21,604 nt of DNA, from NCBI GenBank assembly GCA_039923455.1, contig JBDTCS010000041.1:1-21604 (forward strand), given 5' to 3'. Below the pieces are notes generated by a model. The model had not been told where the DNA came from, did not search any database, and saw nothing but the letters and a program-made list of their open reading frames with translations. The DNA is from JBDTCS01 sp039923455. Lineage in GTDB: Bacteria > Bacteroidota > Ignavibacteria > Palsa-1295. This document shows positions 1 to 7,542 of the stretch, one piece after another (the stretch's first letter is position 1; every line of letters begins with the position of its first letter). Position numbers and translations under genes: made by a program.

Positions 1-123
1 GAGATTCGGTGCAGGAAACGCGTTAGCTTGCCCCTCGATCAAAACTTCCATCCGATTCTGATGCGCATTCGTTTAGTTTTTTTTTGCGTACGGATCACAG
101 AATACATTCTGAAGAGAAACAAT

Positions 124-2787
124 ATGAACTTCGTTACACGCCCGACGGCATATCAATCGTTCTCTAAGTTGCTTACCGTAGCGATGCTTGTTGCTATCGG
201 TGCGCTGCTCTCGTTCGCACCGGCTTTTGCTCAGGAGCAATCATCCACCTTCGGCCAATTGCGCGGTGCTATTTCGGAAAATCCTGCCGACACCGGTTTT
301 GAATTTACAGAAGCAGGTCACGTAAAAGCTGCCACCGATTTTTGGCGTGCTCGTGCAACAAGCGGAGAGAACAAGGATTGGGCGGATGTTTTGCGCGTCG
401 GTTACAAGTCGATGACCGCACTTGGCAACTCGATCGCCATGAAGGGCAACGCTTCGACGACAAGTTTTAGCAGTTCATGGCTTCCGATCGGTGGAGCAAT
501 GGACGGATTAGTCTCCGGTCGCACCCGCGGTGTTGCGTTCGATCCGTCGAATCCGAGTGTACTTTATGTCGCTGCGGCGCAGGGTGGAGTTTGGAAGACG
601 ACGAATGTTGCCGATGCGAATATCACGTGGGTTAATTTGACAGAGTCGCTCCCGACGAATGTGTTTGGTGCAATCGCAGTCGATCCGAAAAATCCGCAAG
701 TGCTCTATGCCGGAACAGGCGAGGTTGCCGGTGGATTCAGCACTCCGGGTGGTGCCGGGCTTTATAAGTCTATTGATGGCGGCAACAATTGGTACGTGAT
801 CGCACTCACCTCGAAGATCGGATCAACGATCGGAACGATCGTTATCGATCCGACGAATTCGAATAAGATTTTTGTTGGTACGGGTTCGGGTTTCGGTTTG
901 CAGATATCTCTCGACTCCGGTCACACATTTACGAAAGCGCCAACGGTTAGCGATGCTGTTTCGGTAGTCGTCGATCCGAATGATCCGAACAAGGTGTATG
1001 CCGGATGTCAGAATGGTGGAGTGTATCGTTCGGTCGATGGTGGTGTTTCGTTTACGAAGTGCACGATCTCCGGTGGTACCGGCAGTCAAAACACAACGAT
1101 GCTTGCAATGGCACCGAGCGCAACAAACGTGATCTATGCCAGCATCAATAATGGTGGCGCTACCTATGGAATCGCGAAGACATCGGACTTCGGTGTAACC
1201 TGGAATGTCACGAATAAATGTAATACTGCGTGGGATCCGAATACTTCCCCAAGCCCTTCGGATGCACTAAAGACTCCGAACGCGAGCTACCTTTGGAATC
1301 AAGGATACTATGGTAATGCGATCGTAGTAAATCCAAATAATGCAGCGCAGATTTTAGTTGGTGGAGTGGACATCTGGAGTTCGAGCGATAGTGGTAAGAG
1401 CTTGAAGCATTCCGGCTTCTGGCGCGAGCAAGAGGGTGGGAGTTTTTATTCGCATGCAGACGTGCACAAACTGCTCTACAATAAAAACGTGCTCTATGCG
1501 TGCACCGATGGCGGCCTCAGCGTTTCAAACAACGATGGTGGAGCTTGGTCAACTGCCCTTAACAAAGGGCTTGCGACTTTCCAGTTCGTCGGTATCGATG
1601 CTGACAAAAAGTTTACGTACGTGCTCGGTGGTACACAAGATAATGGCGTATTGCGTGCGCTCAAAGGTGAGAACCAGTTTCATTATGCTCGCGGTGGAGA
1701 TGCCGGTATTCTGTGGATCTCGAGTGAGAATGGAGGGACGTGCTATTCCACATATGTCAACGCAGATTTTCAGAAATCAGGAGATAGCGGTAAGTCCTGG
1801 ATGATAAGTAACCTCACAGGAAAAACAAATTTCATTGCCAATACACAACTCCTTGGCGAACAGGCGCCGTTCTATGCCTCTTGGGATGTGTTTCCGGACG
1901 GGACGTATGTTGCGTATGCAGGAAACAGCCACATTTTCATTAGCTCAAATGGTGGTGAAGATGGTTTCGTTGGTGGCACAAGCGTGACGAAGAGTATCGG
2001 CGCAACCTGTGTACACATCTCGCAAAGCGATCCGAACAACATGTGGGCCGGTGCAGGTGGTGGCAAAGTATGGCGCTCAGCCGATCTTGGGGTGAACTGG
2101 AAGTCGTACGTTGTTGGAAGCGGTGCTGGTCAGGTTACGGGTGTGTTTGCTGACCCCAACAACCCTGGATCAGTATGGGCTTGCACTGTTGGCGGAAGTC
2201 ACTTTTACATGAGCTCGGATTCCGGCAAGTCTTGGACAACACCAGCGACCAATTTCCCCAACGTGCCTTGCAATGCTGTCACACGTGACGCAAAAGGCAA
2301 TCTTTATGTTGGCACGGATTACGGTGTCGTCGCTTCTTCTGATCTCGGTGTTACGTGGCAGGTGTACGGACTCGGTATACCGAAGGTGCAAGTTCTTTCG
2401 CTCAAGATCAAAGGGTTGAAAGATGAGATCCTGCTCGCTGGTACCTATGGTCGTGGAAGTTATTATGTTTCATCGCTTGCTGCAGGTGTTGGCTCTGTGC
2501 CTTCGGTTGCAAGTACGATGCAGCTTGACCCGAGCTATCCAAACCCGATCGATCTTGCAACGACGCGCACAGCTACAATCGGCTTCTCGATGATGAAATC
2601 AGGCACTGCGAAGATCACCTTGCATGACGTCGTAGGCCATGAGATCCGCACGATCGCAAATCAAATGTTCTCCGAAGGTCATCACACGGTTGAATTGAAC
2701 ACCGAGGGACTTGCAAGTGGCACGTATCTTTACGCACTCACAAGCAACGGTGCGACGCTTACGCAGAAGGTAGTCGTTACTAAGTAA
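124..2787 (+). CDS. Secreted Asp-box/BNR beta-propeller protein with T9SS type-A sorting domain
   Basis: A large exported protein of 887 residues, probably surface-anchored or released. The reading frame is open back to a TTG at 28, but I chose the ATG at 124 because a typical signal peptide follows at once: a hydrophobic core at residues 16-34 and a likely AFA|Q cleavage after residue 36. About ten Asp-box (BNR) motifs of the form S-x-D-x-G-x-x-W/F are spaced through the body, for example SIDGGNNW, SVDGGVSF, SADLGVNW, SSDSGKSW and SSDLGVTW. This pattern is typical of sortilin/VPS10-like beta-propellers. Residues about 799-887 form a T9SS C-terminal domain, with YPNP, a central LHDVVGHEI strand, a GTYLYAL strand and a basic end (VVVTK). 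Substrate and role are unknown; glycan binding or adhesion is possible. It converges with gatA. Confidence 0.85.
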   Translation: MNFVTRPTAYQSFSKLLTVAMLVAIGALLSFAPAFAQEQSSTFGQLRGAISENPADTGFEFTEAGHVKAATDFWRARATSGENKDWADVLRVGYKSMTALGNSIAMKGNASTTSFSSSWLPIGGAMDGLVSGRTRGVAFDPSNPSVLYVAAAQGGVWKTTNVADANITWVNLTESLPTNVFGAIAVDPKNPQVLYAGTGEVAGGFSTPGGAGLYKSIDGGNNWYVIALTSKIGSTIGTIVIDPTNSNKIFVGTGSGFGLQISLDSGHTFTKAPTVSDAVSVVVDPNDPNKVYAGCQNGGVYRSVDGGVSFTKCTISGGTGSQNTTMLAMAPSATNVIYASINNGGATYGIAKTSDFGVTWNVTNKCNTAWDPNTSPSPSDALKTPNASYLWNQGYYGNAIVVNPNNAAQILVGGVDIWSSSDSGKSLKHSGFWREQEGGSFYSHADVHKLLYNKNVLYACTDGGLSVSNNDGGAWSTALNKGLATFQFVGIDADKKFTYVLGGTQDNGVLRALKGENQFHYARGGDAGILWISSENGGTCYSTYVNADFQKSGDSGKSWMISNLTGKTNFIANTQLLGEQAPFYASWDVFPDGTYVAYAGNSHIFISSNGGEDGFVGGTSVTKSIGATCVHISQSDPNNMWAGAGGGKVWRSADLGVNWKSYVVGSGAGQVTGVFADPNNPGSVWACTVGGSHFYMSSDSGKSWTTPATNFPNVPCNAVTRDAKGNLYVGTDYGVVASSDLGVTWQVYGLGIPKVQVLSLKIKGLKDEILLAGTYGRGSYYVSSLAAGVGSVPSVASTMQLDPSYPNPIDLATTRTATIGFSMMKSGTAKITLHDVVGHEIRTIANQMFSEGHHTVELNTEGLASGTYLYALTSNGATLTQKVVVTK

Positions 2788-2803
2788 AATTCTCGTCGTA
2801 GAT

Positions 2804-2831
2804 GAGTCTTGTTGCAAATGCAGCAAGACTC
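2804..2831. terminator. Hairpin between convergent genes, no T-tract
   Basis: The arms GAGTCTTGTTGC and GCAGCAAGACTC form a 12-bp stem with one G-T wobble and an AAAT loop. It sits 17 bases after the BNR protein stop and 20 bases beyond the gatA stop. The wobble is a G-U pair on the plus-strand RNA and an A-C mismatch on the minus-strand RNA, so it should work better for the plus-strand gene. No T-run follows on either side, so it is not a standard intrinsic terminator; it may protect 3' ends. Confidence 0.5.
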
Positions 2832-2850
2832 TAACGACAGTGGTGGTTGG

Positions 2851-4248
2851 TTACTGAGTGAGAAGAGGTGAGAGATTCTTCTCAAGTTCGGCTAACACAT
2901 CAATATGAATTTCCTTCGAGAGCGCGAAGATCGTCGATTCATCGAAATGCTTCGTCATGAGTTGCGCGCCGATCGGGAGGCCGTTACGATCGAGGCCAAC
3001 CGGTACGCTAATCGCCGGAACACCACTGATGTTTGCGCTCACGGTAAAGATATCATTCAAATACATCGCAAGCGGATCGTCAGATTTTTTTCCGAACTTG
3101 AAGGCCGTCGTCGGAGTCGTCGGTGTGAGTAGTGCATCACAAGCCATGAATGCATTCACAAAATCCTGAGCAATGAGTCGGCGTACCTTTTGTGCGCGCT
3201 TGTAATAAGCGTCGTAGTAGCCGGAAGATAGTACGTATGTGCCAAGCATGATGCGTCGCTTAACCTCTGGGCCGAAGCCTTCTGTCCGAGAGCGGACGTA
3301 GGTATCTTCGAGCGTCGTCACACCTTCTGCGCGTTTGCCATAACGAATGCCATCGAAGCGCGCAAGATTGCTCGAAGCCTCAGCAGTCGTAAGAATATAA
3401 TAATCGGCAACGCAATATTTGCTATGCGGCATCGAGAGCTTCACGATTGTGCAGCCCGCTTTGCGCAATTTTTCTTCGGCAAGTTTAACGGCCTCTCGTA
3501 CGTCCGGCTCGATGCCTTCGCCGAAGTACTCTTCCGGAATTCCGATACGAAGTCCTCGTACATCACGCGTGAGTGCGGCGCTGTAGGCTTCGACAGGGGT
3601 TGTCGCGGAAGTTGAATCCATCGTATCGAATCCCGCCATCACCTCGAGCGCAAGCGCCGCATCTTCGAGCGTGCGACTGAACGTGCCGACGGTATCGAAC
3701 GATGAAGCAAACGCGGTAAGACCGTATCGCGAAATGCGCCCATAGGTCGGTTTGAAACCAACGGTGCCGGTGAACGCTGCAGGCTGACGTATCGAACCAC
3801 CCGTGTCAGTCCCGAGTGCAATGCGTGCGGCCCCGATCGCAGCCGCAACAGCGCTACCACCACTCGAACCACCAGGCACACAAGAAGTGTCCCATGGATT
3901 TAGCACAGGTCCGAATGCAGAGGTCTCGTTCGAAGAGCCCATCGCAAACTCATCCATGTTGGTCTTGCCGATGAGGATTGCGCCTTCATGGGTCAATCGT
4001 TCGACGCAGGTTGCGGTGTAGAGGGATCGAAATGGCTTTAGAAAATTGGAGCCGCATGTCAAGCCGTGATCTTTCACAGCAAGCACATCTTTGACAGCAA
4101 CACTTACACCATTCAATTTACCCGAACCGCTGGCTGCTTGCTCATCGAAGAGTTCGATAAAGCAATTCAGCGTCGGGTTCAATTTTTGAGCTCTCAGAAG
4201 TGCGTCGGTCATGATGCGTGTTCGAATGTTATCGTGTGCGAAGTGCAA
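2851..4248 (-). CDS. gatA: Glutamyl-/aspartyl-tRNA(Gln/Asn) amidotransferase subunit A
   Basis: GatA is the amidase subunit of the GatCAB complex. It releases ammonia from glutamine to convert Glu-tRNA(Gln) or Asp-tRNA(Asn) to the amidated form. The amidase signature is complete: a Ser-cisSer-Lys triad at Lys53 (AVKD), Ser128 (GGSSGGS) and Ser152 (GTDTGGSIR). As I recall the S. aureus GatA residues (79, 154, 178), these are all offset by exactly 26. The core is therefore collinear and the N-terminus about 26 residues shorter. The start is a TTG at 4248; the next candidate is an ATG at 4212 (residue 13), and a TGA lies in frame about 30 bases upstream of the TTG. The long C-terminal part (FKPTYGRISRYGL, then the AISVPVG segment) is typical of GatA rather than generic amidases. 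gatB and gatC are not in the window; the gene looks monocistronic. Confidence 0.93.
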   Translation of the reverse strand: MHFAHDNIRTRIMTDALLRAQKLNPTLNCFIELFDEQAASGSGKLNGVSVAVKDVLAVKDHGLTCGSNFLKPFRSLYTATCVERLTHEGAILIGKTNMDEFAMGSSNETSAFGPVLNPWDTSCVPGGSSGGSAVAAAIGAARIALGTDTGGSIRQPAAFTGTVGFKPTYGRISRYGLTAFASSFDTVGTFSRTLEDAALALEVMAGFDTMDSTSATTPVEAYSAALTRDVRGLRIGIPEEYFGEGIEPDVREAVKLAEEKLRKAGCTIVKLSMPHSKYCVADYYILTTAEASSNLARFDGIRYGKRAEGVTTLEDTYVRSRTEGFGPEVKRRIMLGTYVLSSGYYDAYYKRAQKVRRLIAQDFVNAFMACDALLTPTTPTTAFKFGKKSDDPLAMYLNDIFTVSANISGVPAISVPVGLDRNGLPIGAQLMTKHFDESTIFALSKEIHIDVLAELEKNLSPLLTQ

Positions 4249-4329
4249 AAATACGAAGAAGCACCGCGAGATGAATCAATTGTACCGATGGGCCAAGCCC
4301 GCCCATTGCATTTATGGTAGATCGAACCC

Positions 4330-4356
4330 AAAAAAAAGCCCCGAAAATTTCGGGGC
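4330..4356 (-). terminator. Intrinsic terminator of the tat/pur/pss array
   Basis: On the minus strand a 9-bp stem (GCCCCGAAA / TTTCGGGGC around a single central base; a real loop would open a few A-T pairs) is followed directly by eight T. It lies 30 bases after the tatB-like stop, so it should end the minus-strand transcript and insulate gatA downstream. Confidence 0.9.
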
Positions 4357-4385
4357 GTTCATCGTAAATTAGATCGTGCGATTTT

Positions 4386-4913
4386 TCACGCTTCGCGTTT
4401 TGGTATCTCAACGCTTGTGCTCGTTGATGAACCAGCTACAACCGTCACCGAACTTCTTGAGGTGACGGTCGCTGAAGTTGCAACCGGTGCCGTGGGTGCA
4501 GCAACTATCGACGCAGTCTCGGTTGAGGGCGCAATTGTCGGTGTCGGTGCAATTTCCGGAATCATAGGAACCGGAGGGAACGGCATAAATGGCGTCGTTA
4601 CCTCTGGCATTGGCGGCATTTGTGATTGGGTCACAACGGTACCACCCGGCAGGGTATTCGCGAATGACTCTTTGAGCGGCCCAACGGCATCATTGATGTG
4701 ACGCTCGAATCCGAGCTTCGCATCTTGAATTGCTTCCATAGGCTCTTTCATCACAGTCTTCATTTGTGATTCAAAGCCTTCTTTCGCATCGTTGAATTTA
4801 CGCAATCCCTTGCCGAGGCTGTGCGCCAGCTCGGGGATCTTCTTCGGGCCGAAGAAGATCAGGATCACTACCATTATGAGCAGTATCTCACCTGCTCCAA
4901 CATTCTCGAACAT
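4386..4913 (-). CDS. Sec-independent translocase protein, TatA/TatB family (TatB-like, long tail)
   Basis: A 175-residue inner-membrane component of the twin-arginine translocase, which exports folded proteins. The N-terminus has the family layout: a short periplasmic segment with Glu9, a single membrane helix at about residues 8-21, a glycine-proline hinge (FFGPKKIPEL, 21-30) and an amphipathic helix to about residue 45. The FGP hinge and longer cytoplasmic part resemble TatB, so I call it TatB-like. From about residue 95 the tail becomes rich in Pro, Thr, Ala, Ser and Val with no predicted fold, ending in KREA. It lies 92 bases after tatA and is the last gene before the terminator at 4330-4356. 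No tatC is in the window. TatA versus TatB cannot be settled from sequence alone. Confidence 0.85.
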   Translation of the reverse strand: MFENVGAGEILLIMVVILIFFGPKKIPELAHSLGKGLRKFNDAKEGFESQMKTVMKEPMEAIQDAKLGFERHINDAVGPLKESFANTLPGGTVVTQSQMPPMPEVTTPFMPFPPVPMIPEIAPTPTIAPSTETASIVAAPTAPVATSATVTSRSSVTVVAGSSTSTSVEIPKREA

Positions 4914-5005
4914 ATTAATTTGCTACTACACTTTGATCAGACGAACTCACCCAAGCACAAAACCCACTATCGAACGAAGAACCGAACGAGTAATCTCCGA
5001 AGAGA

Positions 5006-5206
5006 TTACGCTTTTGGTGTCGTCGGAGTTGTGGTGGTTGCGTTGGCGTCCTTTGCCGGATCGTCACCTGTCTGCTGTCCGCGCTTGAACTCGCTGATTC
5101 CTTTTCCGAGTCCGTGCATAAGCTCAGGGATTTTCTTTCCGCCGAAAAAGATCATAATGATGAGCACTATGATCAGGATCTCCATCGGGCCGAGGTTACG
5201 AAACAT
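5006..5206 (-). CDS. tatA: Sec-independent translocase protein TatA
   Basis: A 66-residue Tat component of normal TatA length. It has Glu9, one membrane helix (about residues 8-21, ILIIVLIIMIFF), the FFGGKKIPEL hinge at 20-29 and an amphipathic helix (HGLGKGISEFKRG), followed by a short hydrophilic Thr/Pro-rich tail. TatA oligomers are thought to form or weaken the membrane at the translocation site. The ATG at 5206 is supported by the only near-consensus Shine-Dalgarno sequence I found in the window (AAGGAGAG, 6 bases upstream). It pairs with the TatB-like gene 92 bases downstream. E. coli TatA usually has Gln where this protein has Glu, so the two paralogues cannot be separated by that residue; length and hinge decide the call. 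Confidence 0.88.
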   Translation of the reverse strand: MFRNLGPMEILIIVLIIMIFFGGKKIPELMHGLGKGISEFKRGQQTGDDPAKDANATTTTPTTPKA

Positions 5207-5212
5207 GTGAAT

Positions 5213-5220
5213 CTCTCCTT
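5213..5220 (-). promoter_or_regulatory. Strong Shine-Dalgarno site of tatA
   Basis: AAGGAGAG on the minus strand, 6 bases before the tatA ATG. It is unusual here because most other genes in the window have no recognisable Shine-Dalgarno sequence, which suggests especially efficient translation of tatA. Confidence 0.75.
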
Positions 5221-5367
5221 AAATAATGGACAATTTGTCGTTTTTTGCGATATGACCGGGATTGACTGCCGAGATTGGCCCCTTATCCACACTCTTCGCT
5301 CAACTTAAAAACTTCGCACGCACTCAGAAGGTTCAGGGGACGATTTTTTGCCTGCCCTGTCTTCCGT

Positions 5368-5535
5368 TTAAGGTTTGAGCGGTCCTTCAAAATCGGCGTT
5401 CGGACCCTTGCTGGTATAGCGGTAGGTGCCCTTTTTATGCCTCGAGACATTTTTCAGCGCCGCCAAGACAATCACCGGCATTGCGCAGAGCAATACCAGG
5501 CCAAGCAGAACTTCGACGATCTCGATGATTCCCAT
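5368..5535 (-). CDS. Small single-pass membrane protein (55 aa), function unknown
   Basis: A short reading frame of 55 codons on the minus strand, ATG at 5535 and TAA ending at 5368. It lies between purQ (80 bases upstream) and tatA (161 bases downstream) in the same direction. The N-terminus (MGIIEIVEV) runs into a hydrophobic segment at about residues 9-27 (VLLGLVLLCAMPVIVLAAL), which would make one membrane helix. A basic stretch KNVSRHKKGTYRY follows, suggesting by the positive-inside rule that the C-terminus is cytoplasmic. The tail ends NADFEGPLKP. There is no Shine-Dalgarno sequence, as for most neighbours. I do not recognise a family. Codon content looks ordinary for the region and the frame fills an otherwise unexplained gap, so I think it is real. 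Confidence 0.6.
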   Translation of the reverse strand: MGIIEIVEVLLGLVLLCAMPVIVLAALKNVSRHKKGTYRYTSKGPNADFEGPLKP

Positions 5536-5615
5536 TTGCAAGAGTAAGATAAGCGATAATGGTTTAATGCGTGGCGTGCAATCGGATGCATTCGTTAAGT
5601 TGGTGGCGTGACGGC

Positions 5616-6326
5616 TTAGGCATGTACAAGTTCTGCAAAGTGTGCTTGCAGACTCTTGAACACATGTAGTCCGTCAGCACTACCAAGAATTTTTTCGCAA
5701 GCACGTTCCGGATGCGGCATCATTCCAAATACGTTGCCGTGCTCGTTCATAATACCGGCAATATTATTTCGCGAGCCATTCGGATTTGCCTCGGGAGTAA
5801 CGTTGCCCTCGCGATCGGAGTACCGAAAAATCACGCGATTGTTCGATTCCAGATCTTGCAATACCTCATCCGTCGCGATGTAATTGCCTTCGCCGTGTGC
5901 GATTGGAATTTGAACAACTTGCCCAGCACTCAGTGCCGAGGTGAATCGCGAATCTTCGCGCTCTGTTTTGAGATAGACTTCCTTGCAGATAAACTTAAGC
6001 GACTCATTCCGAATGAGAACACCTGGCAAGAGCCCGCTCTCGCAGAGCACTTGAAAACCGTTGCAGATGCCAATAACCGTACCACCTTCGTTCGCGTATC
6101 GGATTACATCTTTCATCACCGGTGAAAATCGTGCGATGGCGCCAGTGCGCAAATAATCGCCGTAGGAAAAACCACCGGGAAGTATCACGAGATCGACATC
6201 TTTGCCGATCGACTCTTCTTTGTGCCAAACGAATTCTGTGTCGGGTTCACCGAGCACATTTTTGACTGCATACATCGCATCGTGATCGCAGTTCGAGCCG
6301 GGAAAAACAATAACGCGTGTTCTCAT
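5616..6326 (-). CDS. purQ: Phosphoribosylformylglycinamidine synthase, glutamine amidotransferase subunit
   Basis: PurQ hydrolyses glutamine to supply ammonia to PurL in step four of de novo purine synthesis (FGAR to FGAM). This 236-residue class I amidotransferase has the nucleophile Cys88 in GICNGFQ and the His205/Glu207 pair in MMPHPER, plus the N-terminal VIVFPGSNCD and LPGGFSYGDYLR motifs specific to PurQ. Its length is that of the small bacterial PurQ that works with separate PurS and PurL, not the fused E. coli-type enzyme. The presence of purS 35 bases upstream fits this. purL is not in the window. The ATG at 6326 directly precedes the conserved first strand. Confidence 0.97.
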   Translation of the reverse strand: MRTRVIVFPGSNCDHDAMYAVKNVLGEPDTEFVWHKEESIGKDVDLVILPGGFSYGDYLRTGAIARFSPVMKDVIRYANEGGTVIGICNGFQVLCESGLLPGVLIRNESLKFICKEVYLKTEREDSRFTSALSAGQVVQIPIAHGEGNYIATDEVLQDLESNNRVIFRYSDREGNVTPEANPNGSRNNIAGIMNEHGNVFGMMPHPERACEKILGSADGLHVFKSLQAHFAELVHA

Positions 6327-6361
6327 GTCAGCAAAAATAGTTAGGCAGCAACACTAAAGTA

Positions 6362-6670
6362 TCAGGCAGTAACTTTTCCGTTCTTCTTGGCGGGAATCCG
6401 GGTTGCGTGCACGCGAGGCTCAAGCGCTACTTCGATTACACTAAAATCTTCCATGATCGGATTCGCGAGCAGCTTTGCTCCCGCTGATTCCCCGATCGTG
6501 CGGGCTTTTTCCGGAGAGTCTGCGTCAATCGTGAGTCGAATCAGCTTTCCGATACGCGTATTCTCGATCTCAGAAAATCCAAGTGAGCCTAAGGCATGTT
6601 CGGTCGCCTTGCCCGAAGGATCGAGAATTGCTTCCTTGCGCTCGATCGCTAAATAGACAAAATATTTCAT
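6362..6670 (-). CDS. purS: Phosphoribosylformylglycinamidine synthase subunit PurS
   Basis: PurS is the small bridging subunit of the three-part FGAM synthase and holds PurQ to PurL. The frame is open to 6739, but I chose the ATG at 6670 (102 residues) because the family starts with the strand seen here as KYFVYLAIERK and because the longer version would nearly touch pssA. The usual features follow: DPSGKA, the LGF-x(4)-NTRIGKLIRL segment (about residues 27-45), and NPIMEDFSV. PurS proteins are usually 80-85 residues, so this one has about 15 extra C-terminal residues (RVHATRIPAKKNGKVTA), basic and probably flexible. It lies directly upstream of purQ. Confidence 0.92.
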   Translation of the reverse strand: MKYFVYLAIERKEAILDPSGKATEHALGSLGFSEIENTRIGKLIRLTIDADSPEKARTIGESAGAKLLANPIMEDFSVIEVALEPRVHATRIPAKKNGKVTA

Positions 6671-6728
6671 GATAGTTGCTTGAAGAATTCTTTCAGGATT
6701 CCAATATCCAAAACTAAAGAGCGTGCCC

Positions 6729-7523
6729 TCAGATGCCAAAGGTATCTTTTTCTTCGTCGTCGAATGCCTCCTGATCGAAGATCGCGAGTGCTCGGCGCTC
6801 CGTAAGCAGTCTTCGGCTCCGATCCCAAAGCGAGCGAAAAACCCCGTGCATTACGAAGAGAACAAATAAAGGGAAGATCGCACTCCCTTTCGATAAAATT
6901 GTCAATACCACACCCGCAATATAGATCGCATACTTGATCGGATGCGCTTTCAAGGCCCTGAGTGAAGGCTTCGGCATCGTATCGTACTTGATCGTTGAGA
7001 CCATCAGTAGCGAAGCCGAAATAGCGACGACGAACATCGCGCCATCGTAAGTCGCACTCGCAAGCTTTGGATCTGGGTGCAGATGATAAAAGATGGCATA
7101 CGAAATGATGAGTAACGCTGCAGCCGGAATCGGTAGTCCGCGAAAATAGTCTTTGTCAAACCCGACAAGCTGCACATTAAAACGGGCTAACCGGATCGCT
7201 CCACACATCGCCGGCAATGCAGCAACAAGCAATCCCAACCCTCCAAAGCGAAAGAAGAAAAGCTTGTAGAGCATCGCGCTCGGGGCTACACCAAAGGTGA
7301 CGACATCCGCGAGCGAATCGAGCTCGACACCAAACTCACTTGCCGAATGCGTGAGCCTCGCCATGAAGCCATCAAAGACGTCGAAGATTGCGCCAAGCAA
7401 AATGAACCAACCCGCTGTCACAAAATCGCTATCGACCATCGCCGCTTTGATCGCGATGAACCCGCTGAACAGGTTCATGATGGTGAAGAGACTCGGTATG
7501 ACCGAGCGAGTGACTTTGATCAT
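6729..7523 (-). CDS. pssA: CDP-diacylglycerol--serine O-phosphatidyltransferase
   Basis: PssA makes phosphatidylserine from CDP-diacylglycerol and serine at the inner membrane. The CDP-alcohol phosphatidyltransferase signature D-x2-DG-x2-AR-x8-G-x3-D-x3-D is complete, with Asp48, Asp51, Gly52, Ala55, Arg56, Gly65, Asp69 and Asp73. The 264-residue protein has several membrane segments, including helices near residues 8-28, 36-48, 92-108, 133-147, 165-176 and 198-230. A charged C-terminal tail is rich in Asp and Glu. It begins 19 bases after the psd stop; PssA product is the substrate of Psd, so the pair forms the phosphatidylethanolamine branch. The ATG at 7523 lies directly before the conserved IPSLFTIMNLFSGF segment. 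Confidence 0.95.
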   Translation of the reverse strand: MIKVTRSVIPSLFTIMNLFSGFIAIKAAMVDSDFVTAGWFILLGAIFDVFDGFMARLTHSASEFGVELDSLADVVTFGVAPSAMLYKLFFFRFGGLGLLVAALPAMCGAIRLARFNVQLVGFDKDYFRGLPIPAAALLIISYAIFYHLHPDPKLASATYDGAMFVVAISASLLMVSTIKYDTMPKPSLRALKAHPIKYAIYIAGVVLTILSKGSAIFPLFVLFVMHGVFRSLWDRSRRLLTERRALAIFDQEAFDDEEKDTFGI

Positions 7524-7542
7524 TGCGTAGGATAACTCATAT

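Noticed and set aside
28..123. A TTG-initiated extension of the Asp-box protein
   Set aside because: It would place 32 residues, with their own short hydrophobic stretch, ahead of a normal signal peptide; the ATG at 124 fits much better.
4229..4411. A 60-codon minus-strand open frame between tatB-like and gatA
   Set aside because: It runs through the intrinsic terminator at 4330-4356 and overlaps both neighbours; no sign that it is coding.
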